Assembly (NCBI GenBank): GCA_905182495.1
Contig: CAJJBU010000024.1
Location: 1-36,281 of the forward strand
DNA length: 36,281 nucleotides
Source of the DNA: Flavobacteriales bacterium UBA952
GTDB taxonomy: Bacteria; Bacteroidota; Bacteroidia; Flavobacteriales_D; Crocinitomicaceae
Direction: 5' to 3'
Below are positions 1 to 9,643 of this stretch, in pieces (the stretch's first letter is position 1; every line of letters starts with the position of its first letter). The notes under the pieces are model-generated. The model had not been told where the DNA came from. It did no database searches and saw only the letters and a program-made list of their open reading frames with translations. The position numbers were made by a program, and so were the translations under genes.

Positions 1-407
1 TGGTAATTTGTAGACATAACAACTTATATTTTAAAGTTCAAACCTGGGCAAAAATAAGCAAGATTTACTTATCTTAATTGTTATTTTTTAAAAACTTAAA
101 ACAGTCTATAAATTACAATGACGAATAAGCCATAATCATAGATTCGGTGAATTGTAGAAAATAAACTATTTTTACTCGACTTAAAGCAACTCAATGACAA
201 GTTTATCGTTTCAAAAGCAAGAAAGAAGAGACGAATTTATGTTAAAACGCTTAATTTATTTTATAAAATACGCTACATGGCGTATTAAATTGTGGCAACT
301 CCTAAGAAAAATAGCGTCTTAATTTTAGTAATAACAACTTTCAACTAATTAAATATCTTAATTATGAAAATTGAACTGATTTAAGAATGATTTACTGCTA
401 ACTGTAT
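1..407. other. non-coding left-edge region
   Basis: This AT-rich stretch has no credible reading frame on either strand. It contains one short perfect inverted repeat at 267-286, listed separately. No TAnnTTTG box lies close to the start of the next gene, so the promoter of that gene was not located. Confidence 0.7.
267..286. repeat. 7-bp inverted repeat (hairpin or operator)
   Basis: AATACGC at 267-273 pairs perfectly with GCGTATT at 280-286 across a 6-nt spacer. No T-run follows, so it does not look like a classical terminator. It could be a protein-binding site or the remains of a leader hairpin about 120 bp before the first gene. Its function is unknown. Confidence 0.4.
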
Positions 408-3125
408 ATGAAGATGAAGATGAAGATGAATAATTTGATAATCACAACCCTAGGTTCTTTCAGTTTGATTTTTAGCGTTTTTTCGCAACAAACTGTATGC
501 TTAGGTGATGACATAACTGTATGTGGCGGTGCTGTGGATATAGAGAACTGCGGTCTTTCAGGACCAGGTGTCTCAAACGGACTTCATTTAGATAACCCTA
601 CAACCATTTCCCCAAACTTAACCGATGACAGCTATAGCTCGGTTGTCAATATTGGCTTCACATTTAATTTTTTTAATAACAACAACACTGCTTGCACTAT
701 AGGATCTAACGGCTTAGTCTCATTCAATCTAGCAAATGCAAATGGATATTGTGCATGGGCACTTAATGGTACGCCATTACCGTCAAACACAATGGATCCA
801 ACATTGAATTCCATTATGATTGCATACCAAGATATGCACCCTTCATTTGCCGGTACAACGGGTGACATACAATACCAAACGGTAGGCACTGCGCCTAACA
901 GGAAATGTGTAATCGTATATAGAGAAATAAATGCCTTTTCTTGTGGCTTAACGGACTGTAATTATTTAGGAATTATTCTTTTTGAAACTTCAAATATTAT
1001 TGAGATGCACATCGGTAATAAACCTGTATGTGGAGCTTGGAATGGCGGGTTAGCAATTCAAGGCATTCAAAATGGCGCGGGTTCGATTGCTTTCACTTCT
1101 CCTGGCCGGAACAATCAGGTATGGACTGCAAGCAACGATGCCTACAGGTGGACCCCTGACAGCCCATCGAATACAAATAATTATGCTGTAGACGCTATTG
1201 ATTATGTTCAAATAACCGGAGACAACAGTAATCTTGTTTGGAACAATACTTTAGGTGAAACATTTCCATTTGCAAACATACTGAGTATTCCAAATGCTCC
1301 TCCCGGCACTACAGGCTATTTCCTTACAGCTTCTGCTTGTGGCACTGCTCTTGGTTCCGTTTCTGACACAACTTTCCTTACTACAGCATCTCCTGAAGTG
1401 ATCGCATCATCTACGGATGATATATGTAGCCAAGGCATTGGAACGGTTTCCGCGGTAGCTGGCGCTGGCTCACCCGGGCCTCATACTTATTCATGGCCAG
1501 CTTTGGGTGCCGCTACACAAACGGTGAATAACGTTTCTCCGGGTACCTATTCTGTATTTATGGTAGATGGAAATGGCTGTACATCAAATGCAACTATTAC
1601 TGTAGGAGACAGTCCCGCTGATTTTTCAGGAAATACAACCCCAGTCTCTTGTGTTGGTGGATTGGATGGCACAGCAACAGCGGAAATGATTCCTTCAGAC
1701 GGCACGGAAACTTATTTATGGAGTAATAATCAAACTACTGCTACTGCTACAGGATTGTCATCAGGGACTTACACATGCGTTATAGAATCCCTAACCGGAT
1801 GTATTGGAAACATTTCGGTTACTGTAGATGAAATACCGAGTATGATTTTGACCGTCGAAAATCAAGAAGATGCCTTGTGCAATAGCTTGAATAATGGTAC
1901 GATTGAAATAAGTGTAAATTCGGGAACTGAGCCTTACAGCTTTACTTGGGATCAGAGCACTAGTCTAAGTAATACTGCTAATGATCTTTATGCTGGAACA
2001 CATACTATAACCGTTACTGACTATTTAGGATGTACAAGTCAATTAACGACTACAATCTCTGAACCATCGCCTTTAAGTATTTCTGACTTAACAATTGATA
2101 CTGTCATTTGCGCTGATGCTTTCATCGATATCGAGGCTACCGCAAATGGCGGTTCATCAACATATATATACACATGGACTGCGAACGGTTCTAGTGTCGA
2201 TGTGGGACAAACAATTACGGTAAACCCGAACGCTAACAGCACCCAATATTGCATTACATTATCTGAAGAATGTGGCTCACCTTCAACTCAGGAATGTATG
2301 ACAGTTACCTTTCCAAATGACATCAATCCAATGATCGCACCTGACTCTGACGTTCAATGTGTTCCTGGTGAATTTATATTCTTTAACAATACAATAAATG
2401 GTGGGGATGTGCTTACAACAGAATATGTTTTCTCCAACGGAGATGTGTTTTATGCAAATGGCGTAGAGTCCATTGAAAATACTTTTTCTTTACCTGGCAC
2501 CTATGACTGTTTTGTAAATATAACGTCTAATTATGGTTGTGTTTACAGTACAGAATTTCAAAATATCATACAAGTAACTCCACCACCTACCGCTAATTTT
2601 TCGATTTCAAAAAATCCAGCTACGTGGTTCGAAACAGAAATTCAAACGACAGAATCTTGCATTGGAAATGTCGTTGACTTCCAATGGTTCAGCCTTGGAG
2701 CTACATCGATAATTAGCAATGAGGGAACTGCTTTCATTACCTTCCCTGAAGGTGTTTCAGGCACTTATCCTATTACCCTAATCGCAACAACGAACGAAGG
2801 TTGCTCTGACACAGTGACCTTAGACATGGAAATCATTCCTGATATTATTTTTTACGCACCGAATACATTTACACCAGACAATGATGAACACAATCAAACT
2901 TGGTTCGTTACGGTCGAAGGTATAGACTTTCAAAACTTCACTCTTGAAATCTTCAATAAGTGGGGAGAGACTATATGGGAAACAAATGATATTAAAGCTA
3001 AATGGGATGGTACCTATGGCAACAAAACTGTTCCTGATGGGACTTATATCTGGAGAGCCGTTTACAAGGAAAAGGAAAACGATGGAAGAAAAATTCATAC
3101 GGGCTACATTAACATTATTCGATAA
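408..3125 (+). CDS. T9SS type B sorting domain protein, large secreted surface protein
   Basis: A 905-residue exported protein. Residues 1-27 are a signal peptide ending around FSVFSQQ. Residues about 28-250 form an Asn/Gly/Cys-rich N-terminal domain of the kind found in gliding-associated cell-surface proteins. About 330-560 holds SprB-like repeats, each with a Gly-Cys-(T/I) turn and a GTY/GTH motif (for example PGTYSVFMVDGNGC). A PKD-like segment follows near PPPTANFS. The last 91 residues (815-905) match the gliding-motility-associated C-terminal (type B) sorting domain: FYAPNTFTPDNDEHN, then IFNKWGETIWE, then WDGTYGNK and VPDGTYIWR. By family knowledge such proteins cross the outer membrane through T9SS and stay surface-linked. 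The exact role, perhaps adhesion or matrix, is inferred. The start is ambiguous because ATGAAG occurs three times in a row, giving in-frame ATGs at 408, 414, 420 and 426. It ends 3 bp before the DUF4197 gene, so co-transcription is likely. Confidence 0.9.
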   Translation: MKMKMKMNNLIITTLGSFSLIFSVFSQQTVCLGDDITVCGGAVDIENCGLSGPGVSNGLHLDNPTTISPNLTDDSYSSVVNIGFTFNFFNNNNTACTIGSNGLVSFNLANANGYCAWALNGTPLPSNTMDPTLNSIMIAYQDMHPSFAGTTGDIQYQTVGTAPNRKCVIVYREINAFSCGLTDCNYLGIILFETSNIIEMHIGNKPVCGAWNGGLAIQGIQNGAGSIAFTSPGRNNQVWTASNDAYRWTPDSPSNTNNYAVDAIDYVQITGDNSNLVWNNTLGETFPFANILSIPNAPPGTTGYFLTASACGTALGSVSDTTFLTTASPEVIASSTDDICSQGIGTVSAVAGAGSPGPHTYSWPALGAATQTVNNVSPGTYSVFMVDGNGCTSNATITVGDSPADFSGNTTPVSCVGGLDGTATAEMIPSDGTETYLWSNNQTTATATGLSSGTYTCVIESLTGCIGNISVTVDEIPSMILTVENQEDALCNSLNNGTIEISVNSGTEPYSFTWDQSTSLSNTANDLYAGTHTITVTDYLGCTSQLTTTISEPSPLSISDLTIDTVICADAFIDIEATANGGSSTYIYTWTANGSSVDVGQTITVNPNANSTQYCITLSEECGSPSTQECMTVTFPNDINPMIAPDSDVQCVPGEFIFFNNTINGGDVLTTEYVFSNGDVFYANGVESIENTFSLPGTYDCFVNITSNYGCVYSTEFQNIIQVTPPPTANFSISKNPATWFETEIQTTESCIGNVVDFQWFSLGATSIISNEGTAFITFPEGVSGTYPITLIATTNEGCSDTVTLDMEIIPDIIFYAPNTFTPDNDEHNQTWFVTVEGIDFQNFTLEIFNKWGETIWETNDIKAKWDGTYGNKTVPDGTYIWRAVYKEKENDGRKIHTGYINIIR

Positions 3126-3128
3126 ATC

Positions 3129-3884
3129 ATGCTAAAACGACTGCAATACACACTTATATTTTCAAGTGTGCTCTTTTTTATATCCTGTGATATAAGTGCC
3201 AATCTACTAAATGATGCAGGTGCGTTATTAAACGGGGATGAAGAACAAGAAACGGAAAACCCACTTACGAATGGCGAGGTGATTTCTGGATTAAAACAAG
3301 CGCTTTCTGTTGGTATTGAAAATTCCGTATCGTTAACCTCTATTACAGATGGTTTCTTAGGAAATGAAAAAATAAGACTGCCCTTTCCTCCTGATGCTAT
3401 AAAAGTGAAAGAAAAAGCATTAGACCTCGGATTAAACAATCAAGTAGACAAATTTGAAACGACACTAAATAGAGCGGCTGAAGAAGCATGCAAAGAGGCA
3501 TTACCTATATTTAAGAATGCCATTACAAGTATGACTGTTCAGGATGGTTTTACAATACTCAATGGAGGTAATGGAGCTGCCACAAAGTATTTAAAAGATC
3601 AAACCAACCAAAGTCTCATCGATGCATTTCTTCCGAAAGTTAAAGATGCCATATCAAAAGTTAAACTAACGGAATACTGGAACCCACTCATTAACAAGTA
3701 CAATACTGCCATGGCTTTAACAGGAGGTCAACAATTAAACCCCGATCTGGATGTTTTCATTACCAATAGGGCCATTGAAGGTTTATTCCTGATGGTTGAG
3801 AAAGAAGAAAATAAAATCCGCCTCGACCCTGTTGCTCGAATAACGGACCTGTTGATGAAAGTATTTGGTAGTTTAACTAATTAA
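3129..3884 (+). CDS. DUF4197 domain-containing lipoprotein
   Basis: A 251-residue protein with a lipoprotein signal. A hydrophobic stretch at residues 8-19 runs into the lipobox-like FFISC, with Cys20 as the likely lipidated residue. The rest matches DUF4197 as I recall it: a GLKQAL helix, an IRLPFPP motif, FTILNGGNGAATKYL, then an ITNRAIEGLF segment near the C-terminus. No biochemical role is known for this family; it is mostly seen as a periplasmic or outer-membrane-attached helical protein. It begins 3 bp after the stop of the T9SS protein and ends 6 bp before the nucleoside phosphorylase, so the three probably form one transcript although their functions are not obviously linked. Confidence 0.88.
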   Translation: MLKRLQYTLIFSSVLFFISCDISANLLNDAGALLNGDEEQETENPLTNGEVISGLKQALSVGIENSVSLTSITDGFLGNEKIRLPFPPDAIKVKEKALDLGLNNQVDKFETTLNRAAEEACKEALPIFKNAITSMTVQDGFTILNGGNGAATKYLKDQTNQSLIDAFLPKVKDAISKVKLTEYWNPLINKYNTAMALTGGQQLNPDLDVFITNRAIEGLFLMVEKEENKIRLDPVARITDLLMKVFGSLTN

Positions 3885-3890
3885 TCTTTC

Positions 3891-4757
3891 TTGAAGGAAT
3901 TTGCCCCTACAGAACTTGTTCTGAATTCAGAAAACCAGGTTTATCATCTTGGTATTTCATCCGAAAACCTAGCCACAAAAATAATACTTGTAGGTGACCA
4001 AGATCGCGTATCTATGGTTTCAGAACATTTTGATTCCATCGAATTCAAGTCAAACCATAGAGAGTTTTTTTGTCATACAGGAAAGTATAAGAACAAGAGA
4101 ATTTCAGTTATGTCTACGGGTATTGGTACAGACAACATAGATATTGTTATCAATGAATTGGATGCTGCTTTTAACATTGATTTAGTAAGCAAAACAGAAA
4201 AGGTTGACCGAACTGAGCTAGAGATCCTTAGAATAGGTACTTGCGGATTACTTCAAGCCGATATACCTCTTCACACATATATACTAAGTGAATTTGCACT
4301 TGGCCTTGATAATATCGGCCACTTTTATAAACTTGACATTTCAAAAGAAGAAAAACACCTATTAGAATCCATTAATTTAAAAAATCTCTTTCCCGAAAAA
4401 GTCATACCCTACCTAAAGAAGGCTTCAACAGGCTTTCTAAAGCAATTTGAGACCATAAACTCTGTCAGCGGAATAACAGTTACCAGTTCAGGCTTCTATG
4501 GTCCTCAAGGAAGGGAATTGAGGGTGCCTACATATACCAAAAACCTTAATGAAGCACTTGAATCGTTTGAGGAAGGAGAATATCGTTTCGTCAATTTTGA
4601 AATGGAGACTTCAGCCTTATATGCATTGGGGACTGCACTGGGGCATACCTGTGCTACAATATGCTTAGGGATAGCAAATAGACCTGCAAAAATATTTTCG
4701 AGTGATTATAAAGAACATATGAATAAGCTAATAGCACACGCTCTGGAACAGATTTAA
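3891..4757 (+). CDS. nucleoside phosphorylase (uridine phosphorylase-like)
   Basis: A 288-residue cytoplasmic enzyme of the PNP/UDP phosphorylase superfamily, which splits nucleosides with phosphate to give base and ribose-1-phosphate. Visible signatures are the phosphate-binding ILVGDQDRV near residue 34, STGIGTDN near 80, the RIGTCG strand near 115, and the ribose-binding VNFEMETSALY near 240. Subfamily choice (uridine versus purine) is not certain, but the overall layout fits the uridine phosphorylase-like proteins of Bacteroidota. The start used is TTG at 3891, because the N-terminus from there aligns with the family (ELVLNSENQVYHLGI) and no ATG lies upstream in frame. Its stop codon overlaps the end of the broken thioredoxin gene coming from the other strand. 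Confidence 0.87.
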   Translation: MKEFAPTELVLNSENQVYHLGISSENLATKIILVGDQDRVSMVSEHFDSIEFKSNHREFFCHTGKYKNKRISVMSTGIGTDNIDIVINELDAAFNIDLVSKTEKVDRTELEILRIGTCGLLQADIPLHTYILSEFALGLDNIGHFYKLDISKEEKHLLESINLKNLFPEKVIPYLKKASTGFLKQFETINSVSGITVTSSGFYGPQGRELRVPTYTKNLNEALESFEEGEYRFVNFEMETSALYALGTALGHTCATICLGIANRPAKIFSSDYKEHMNKLIAHALEQI

Positions 4758-5291
4758 TGCTTAAGCAACTGATCTAGCACAATATGAAGACTGACTCCTC
4801 GCACCTCGTTACCTGATGCAATAATATTACCCTCACCATCTATAAGTACTCCATAAGGAATGGAGGTTACGCTGTATTTTTTACTGGCTTCTTTTTCTTT
4901 ATCCCAAAAGAGCCAGCTTCCAGTCTAATCTATCTTGAGAAATGGCCGTTATCCAAGATGCTTTATTTTTATCTAAAGAAATGCTGTAAATTTCAAAACC
5001 TTTGCCCTTTTCAAAATGCTTCTTATGGTACTTTTGGTAAGCCTCAACCAAATTGGGGCTCTCCTTGCGACATGGACCACACCAAGAGGCCCAAAAATCA
5101 ATTAATACCATTTTTCCTTTTAAATCCGAAAGACGGAGTGTTTTACCTTTGGCATTTTTTAATGAAAGTTCCGGGACAGTTTCCGACATCAATCCGACGG
5201 GGATAGGATTAGGATTGTATCGGGTTTGAATAAAATAAAACAGAATAATTCCTAGGGCTAGAAAACCAATAGAAGAATAATACTTTTTCAA
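4754..5291 (-). pseudogene. TlpA-like thioredoxin, frameshifted
   Basis: The open frame from 5291 to 4899 encodes 130 residues: an N-terminal membrane anchor (about 8-22), the strand VLIDFWASW and the redox site CGPC (Cys71, Cys74), then EIYSISLDKN. It stops after DRLDWKLALLG. The rest of the fold continues at once in another frame, from about 4910 to a stop at 4754-4756. It reads FWDKEKEASKKY, then SVTSIPYGVLIDGEGNI (the cis-Pro loop) and a final helix ending LDQLLKH. TlpA proteins normally have about seven residues between the last Trp of the first half and the FW, whereas only 10 nt separate them here. An out-of-frame deletion of roughly 11 nt is therefore the simplest explanation. The open-frame product would lack the cis-Pro loop and is probably non-functional. 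It is the last gene of the purL operon, 1 bp after murA, and its stop overlaps that of the convergent phosphorylase. A sequencing or assembly error is possible. Confidence 0.8.
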
Positions 5292-5292
5292 A

Positions 5293-6600
5293 TTAACCTA
5301 TTCTTCTAATATCCGCACCAATATTATTCAGACGGATATCGATGTCTTGATATCCTCTATCAATCTGCTCAATATTGTGAATTGTACTTTTTCCTTTCGA
5401 TGATAGCGCAGCAATTAACAAAGAAACACCTGCCCTAATATCGGGAGAGGTCATTTGAATGCCTCTTAAATCATTCTTGCGATTCAATCCAATAACGGTT
5501 GCTCTATGCGGATCACAAAGAATTATCTGTGCTCCCATATCGATGAGTTTATCAACGAAGAACAATCTAGATTCAAACATTTTTTGATGAATCAATACAG
5601 AACCCTTTGCTTGCGTAGCAATAACTAAAATAATAGAAAGTAAATCCGGAGTAAATCCAGGCCATGGCGCATCAGAAATTGTCATTATAGAACCATCGAT
5701 AAAAGTTTCGATTTCATAACTCTCCTGCGCTGGCACAAAAATATCGTCCCCTTTTTTTTCCAATTTAATACCGAGCCTTCTAAAGATTGTCGGAATAATA
5801 CCCAGGTTTTCCCAGCTCACATCTTTAATGGTAATTTCTGACTGTGTCATTGCTGCCAAACCAATAAATGAACCAATTTCAATCATATCAGGTAAGATTC
5901 GATGATAGCAACCACCTAACCCCTTTACACCATTAATCGTCAACTTATTAGAACCAATACCTGAGATCTTAGCCCCCATTGTGTTCAACATTTTACAAAG
6001 CTGTTGCAAATAAGGTTCACAAGCTGCGTTATAAATTGTCGTTTCGCCCTTAGCCATCACTGCAGCCATTACAATATTAGCTGTCCCCGTAACGGATGCT
6101 TCATCCATATGAATGTAGGCGCCTTTTAGGTTTTTACCTTCGACTGCAAAAAAATGTTCTCCCGCGTCGTAATTAAACTTAGCACCAAGACTAATCATAC
6201 CTGCAAAGTGAGTATCTAATCTCCTACGTCCAATTTTATCCCCTCCTGGCTTAGGCAAATAACCTACTCCAAAACGTGCTAAAAGAGGGCCCACAATCAT
6301 AACGGATCCCCTTAACGAGCCTGCTCTGATTTTAAAATCCTCTGTTTGTAAATAGTCTAGATTGATATCTTTTGCCTGAAAAATATAGGTTCCTTTCTCT
6401 ACTTTTTCAACTTTCACACCCATTGATTGCATTAAAGCAATTAGTTTATTGACATCAATGATATCAGGTATGTTAGAAATAGTAACCTTTTCCGGGGTTA
6501 AAAGAGGGGCGCATAATACTTGCAACGCCTCGTTTTTTGCTCCTTGTGGTGTTAGCTCACCTTTGAGAGGTTTTCCTCCATGAATTTCAAACGAAGCCAT
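5293..6600 (-). CDS. murA: UDP-N-acetylglucosamine 1-carboxyvinyltransferase MurA
   Basis: A 435-residue cytoplasmic enzyme that transfers enolpyruvate from PEP to UDP-GlcNAc, the first committed step of peptidoglycan synthesis. Length and architecture are standard for the EPT/MurA fold. The conserved PEP-contacting Lys is visible as GAKNE (Lys22), and later motifs include SVTGTANIVMAA and ILPDMIEIGSF. The catalytic loop reads PKPGGDKIGRRRLDTH: the usual Cys (Cys115 of the E. coli enzyme) is Asp121 here. In other bacteria the Cys-to-Asp form is active and intrinsically insensitive to fosfomycin, so this one is predicted to be too. It lies 10 bp after the DUF4290 gene, an arrangement common in Bacteroidota, and 1 bp before the broken tlpA gene. 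Confidence 0.96.
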   Translation of the reverse strand: MASFEIHGGKPLKGELTPQGAKNEALQVLCAPLLTPEKVTISNIPDIIDVNKLIALMQSMGVKVEKVEKGTYIFQAKDINLDYLQTEDFKIRAGSLRGSVMIVGPLLARFGVGYLPKPGGDKIGRRRLDTHFAGMISLGAKFNYDAGEHFFAVEGKNLKGAYIHMDEASVTGTANIVMAAVMAKGETTIYNAACEPYLQQLCKMLNTMGAKISGIGSNKLTINGVKGLGGCYHRILPDMIEIGSFIGLAAMTQSEITIKDVSWENLGIIPTIFRRLGIKLEKKGDDIFVPAQESYEIETFIDGSIMTISDAPWPGFTPDLLSIILVIATQAKGSVLIHQKMFESRLFFVDKLIDMGAQIILCDPHRATVIGLNRKNDLRGIQMTSPDIRAGVSLLIAALSSKGKSTIHNIEQIDRGYQDIDIRLNNIGADIRRIG

Positions 6601-6610
6601 ATTCTATCTT

Positions 6611-7246
6611 TTAAATCTCTTCTTTTTCGTTGTTGTAGTTGTTGTTGTTTTTGTTATTATTCGTTCTCGTGGTATTTTTATTTTGTCCTATACTCCTTAA
6701 AACCTGATTTGTATTTATCAAATCATCCGGATTCTCTAAAATAAGCTCATTGTTGGATAATTCCTTGAGGTTACCAGCTATTACGTTGTTTTCTACGGCA
6801 TTATTGTTATGCGTCAAATATTGAATTTTCATGAAATTCGCCATCGCCATTTTTAGCGCTTGTTTAGCTTCTGGATCATCGATTTCCTTTGCATCACCTA
6901 ATATTGTCTCCGTATACTTTCCGTAATGACCATATTTGATTTTCCCCTTAGGGTAATTCATGATACTTGGTTTTTCACTTAAGACTTCCTCATTCGGGAT
7001 TTCGTACGGTGAATCTACGTCTAACTCAAAATTAGACATGACAAATAAATGTGTCCATAATTTAGGCTTGTAATCATCAACATCCCTTAAATGAGGATTC
7101 AATTGTCCCATCACCTCTATAATCGCTTGTGCCGCACTATTCCTCTCAGAGCGGTCTCTTAAGTCCATTGCATGGGCAATCATGTTTTGAACATTTCTGC
7201 CGTATTCCGGAAGAATTAATTTTTCTCTTGATGTATTGTATTCCAT
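6611..7246 (-). CDS. DUF4290 domain-containing protein
   Basis: A 211-residue soluble protein. The N-terminal 170 residues match DUF4290 as I know it: MEYNTSREKLILPEYGR, a helical segment NMIAHAMDLRDR, LNPHLRD, KLWTHLFVMS and KIKYGHYGKY. Function is unknown, but the gene is typically found directly before murA in Bacteroidota, which hints at a link to the cell envelope. The last 20 or so residues are a low-complexity Asn-rich tail (NNNKNNNNYNNEKEE) encoded by a run of AAC/AAT codons, probably disordered and variable between strains. It sits 2 bp after purL and 10 bp before murA, so it is co-transcribed with both. Confidence 0.9.
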   Translation of the reverse strand: MEYNTSREKLILPEYGRNVQNMIAHAMDLRDRSERNSAAQAIIEVMGQLNPHLRDVDDYKPKLWTHLFVMSNFELDVDSPYEIPNEEVLSEKPSIMNYPKGKIKYGHYGKYTETILGDAKEIDDPEAKQALKMAMANFMKIQYLTHNNNAVENNVIAGNLKELSNNELILENPDDLINTNQVLRSIGQNKNTTRTNNNKNNNNYNNEKEEI

Positions 7247-7248
7247 AA

Positions 7249-9486
7249 TTAGTCTTCTAACAATTTCCCTAAGGCATTGTCGTAAATTTCTTTTGCATCA
7301 CTCACAAAACCATAATGCTCATCATCAACGACAAGTTTCCCTTTGGTTACATGCCCTAGCAAGGTAAAGTTAACTTTTGAATCCACCATGTGTTCTAGGA
7401 ACAAATCTTCTTGATCTTCAGATACAGAGACTACAATTCTTCCCTGACCTTCTCCGAATAAAAATGCATCTTCGCGTATTTCAGAATCAGAAACAATGTC
7501 AAATCCAAGGTCTCTTGGAAACGACATCTCCACCAAAGTTACATAAAGTCCACCATCTGCAACATCATGTGCGGCATTAATTCGGTCACCCTTGATTAAA
7601 TCTTTAACAACAGCATGCGTTCTAAACTCTTCATCCAAGTCAAAATACGGTGCAGGGGAAGCTTTAACTCCATGATAAGTGGCAAGATATTCAGAAGAAG
7701 ATATGTCTTCCTTGTAATTACCAATTAGGAAAATTAAATCACCCTTTGACTTAAAGTCTAGTGACATTAAATTATTTTTGTCCGCTAAGAGGCCAATCAT
7801 TCCTATAGTAGGTGTTGGAAAAACAGGTACCTCTACACCATTTATTACTGACTGATTGTAGAAAGACACATTCCCTCCTGTTACCGGGGTTTTAAACTTT
7901 AAACAAGCAGCAGACATTCCTTTAATCGCACCCACAAATTGCCAATACGATTCTGGATTATAGGGGTTTCCGAAATTCAAACAATTCGTGATAGCACTTG
8001 GTTCCGCACCTGAACAGGCAATATTTCTTGCTGCTTCAGAAACCGCAATCATAGTCCCGATCTCGGGATCGGCATTCACATATCTAGAATTACAATCCAC
8101 AGTCATGGCCAAAGCCTTATTGGTTCCTTTAATATTAACGACACCCGCGTCCGACGGAACATTGGTTGTCATCGTTCGGGTTCCTACCATTGAATCATAT
8201 TGCTCATAAACCCATTTTTTAGAAGCAATATTAGGCATCGCGAGCATGGCATCAGCGACTGCCTTTAAACTTTCTGGTTGTGGAATTGAATTGATATTAA
8301 ATTTCTTGAATTCCTGGAAATAGGCAGGTTCTTTATAAGCTCTTTCATATTGAGGGGCACCGCCTCCAAGAACTAATGAATCTGCAGGAACATCACCTAC
8401 TTGCTCACCGTTCATATAATATCGAATCCTTTTTGTATCAGTTACAACACCAATTTCCTCAGCATGTAAATCCCATTTCTTGAAAATCTTCTTAACCGTA
8501 TCTTCCTTTCCTTTTTGCACAACCACCAGCATTCGTTCTTGAGATTCAGAAAGTAAAATCTCATAGGGAAGCATGTTGCTCTGTCGCGTTGGTACTTTAT
8601 CTAAATCGATTTCCATCCCCACTTCACCGGCAGCACTCATCTCACAAGTTGAACATGTGATTCCTGCAGCACCCATATCTTGCATTCCAACCACAGCATC
8701 CGTTTCGGATAACTCCATCGTTGCTTCGAGTAGTAATTTCTCCATAAACGGGTCACCGACCTGAACAGATGGTAAATCAGATGCAGAGTCTTCTGTAATA
8801 TCTTTGGATGCAAAAGCGGCACCTGCAATTCCGTCCTTACCCGTTGAAGAACCAACAATGAAAACTGGGTTACCAGGTCCCTTCGCAGTCGCTGAAATCA
8901 TTTTTTTGGTATCAATTGTACCTGCAGAAAAGGCATTGACTAGAGGATTGGTATTGTACGAGTCGTCAAAAGCGACCTCACCACCTACTATAGGTATACC
9001 AAAAGCATTTCCATAATCACCAATTCCTTTAACCACTCCTTTAACCAACCACTTCGTACGGTCTCTTTCTATGTTTCCAAAGCGTAAAGAATTTAATTGT
9101 GCAATGGGTCTTGCGCCCATAGTAAAAATATCTCTATTAATTCCCCCAACACCTGTTGCTGCGCCCTGATATGGTTCTAAAGCACTTGGGTGGTTGTGCG
9201 ACTCTATTTTAAAGACACACCCCATTCCATCTCCTATGTCTACAAGCCCTGCATTTTCTTCACCTGCCTTTACGAGCATGTGAGGGCCATCCTTTGGAAG
9301 GGTCTTCAACCATAGTATGGAATTTTTATAAGAGCAATGCTCTGACCACATCACAGAATAAATCGCTGTTTCAGTGAAATTAGGAGTTCTTCCGAGGATC
9401 TCCTTAATCATTTCAAATTCATCTTCTCTGAGACCGAGTTCAACGGCTTGCGCTACGGTAGCTTCTTTTTTGAGGGTTTGGCTCAT
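7249..9486 (-). CDS. purL: phosphoribosylformylglycinamidine synthase subunit PurL (small type)
   Basis: A 745-residue enzyme of the AIR-synthase superfamily that converts FGAR, ATP and ammonia to FGAM in purine synthesis. Visible motifs are GRTPNFTE and [12 protein letters not shown] near the N-terminus, then [45 protein letters not shown], and in the second half [23 protein letters not shown] and AAHDVADGG. The length is that of the small PurL, which needs separate PurS and PurQ; neither is in this window. The frame remains open to TTG at 9507, but that TTG is part of a TATTTTTG promoter box. ATG 9486 lies 18 nt past the box and fits the family N-terminus, so I chose it. First gene of the purL-DUF4290-murA-tlpA operon. 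Confidence 0.96.
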   Translation of the reverse strand: MSQTLKKEATVAQAVELGLREDEFEMIKEILGRTPNFTETAIYSVMWSEHCSYKNSILWLKTLPKDGPHMLVKAGEENAGLVDIGDGMGCVFKIESHNHPSALEPYQGAATGVGGINRDIFTMGARPIAQLNSLRFGNIERDRTKWLVKGVVKGIGDYGNAFGIPIVGGEVAFDDSYNTNPLVNAFSAGTIDTKKMISATAKGPGNPVFIVGSSTGKDGIAGAAFASKDITEDSASDLPSVQVGDPFMEKLLLEATMELSETDAVVGMQDMGAAGITCSTCEMSAAGEVGMEIDLDKVPTRQSNMLPYEILLSESQERMLVVVQKGKEDTVKKIFKKWDLHAEEIGVVTDTKRIRYYMNGEQVGDVPADSLVLGGGAPQYERAYKEPAYFQEFKKFNINSIPQPESLKAVADAMLAMPNIASKKWVYEQYDSMVGTRTMTTNVPSDAGVVNIKGTNKALAMTVDCNSRYVNADPEIGTMIAVSEAARNIACSGAEPSAITNCLNFGNPYNPESYWQFVGAIKGMSAACLKFKTPVTGGNVSFYNQSVINGVEVPVFPTPTIGMIGLLADKNNLMSLDFKSKGDLIFLIGNYKEDISSSEYLATYHGVKASPAPYFDLDEEFRTHAVVKDLIKGDRINAAHDVADGGLYVTLVEMSFPRDLGFDIVSDSEIREDAFLFGEGQGRIVVSVSEDQEDLFLEHMVDSKVNFTLLGHVTKGKLVVDDEHYGFVSDAKEIYDNALGKLLED

Positions 9487-9504
9487 TTCTTCAATATTAT
9501 CAGA

Positions 9505-9512
9505 CAAAAATA
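9505..9512 (-). promoter_or_regulatory. predicted promoter -7 box for the purL operon
   Basis: TATTTTTG on the minus strand fits the Bacteroidota -7 consensus TAnnTTTG. It sits 18 nt before the chosen purL ATG (9486). I see no clear TTG/TTTG at the expected -33 distance. It argues against the upstream TTG start. Confidence 0.5.
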
Positions 9513-9616
9513 AGGATAATATAGGTATCTCATTCGATAATAAAAAAGAATTAAACAGGAGTGATTATTGAATTTGATAAAGAATTCAAAACCCTAAAGA
9601 ATTTCATTATTTTAAG

Positions 9617-9624
9617 TATTTTTG
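9617..9624 (+). promoter_or_regulatory. predicted promoter -7 box for lpdA
   Basis: TATTTTTG fits TAnnTTTG and ends 19 nt before the lpdA ATG at 9644, nearly the same spacing as at purL, marC and the ferredoxin gene. No convincing -33 element is visible. Confidence 0.5.
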
Positions 9625-9643
9625 TTGCTTAAATTAAGTACCT

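Noticed and set aside
4890..4930. Programmed ribosomal frameshift in the TlpA gene
   Set aside because: No classical slippery heptamer or downstream structure is seen, and several codons expected in the family are missing at the junction, which fits a deletion better.
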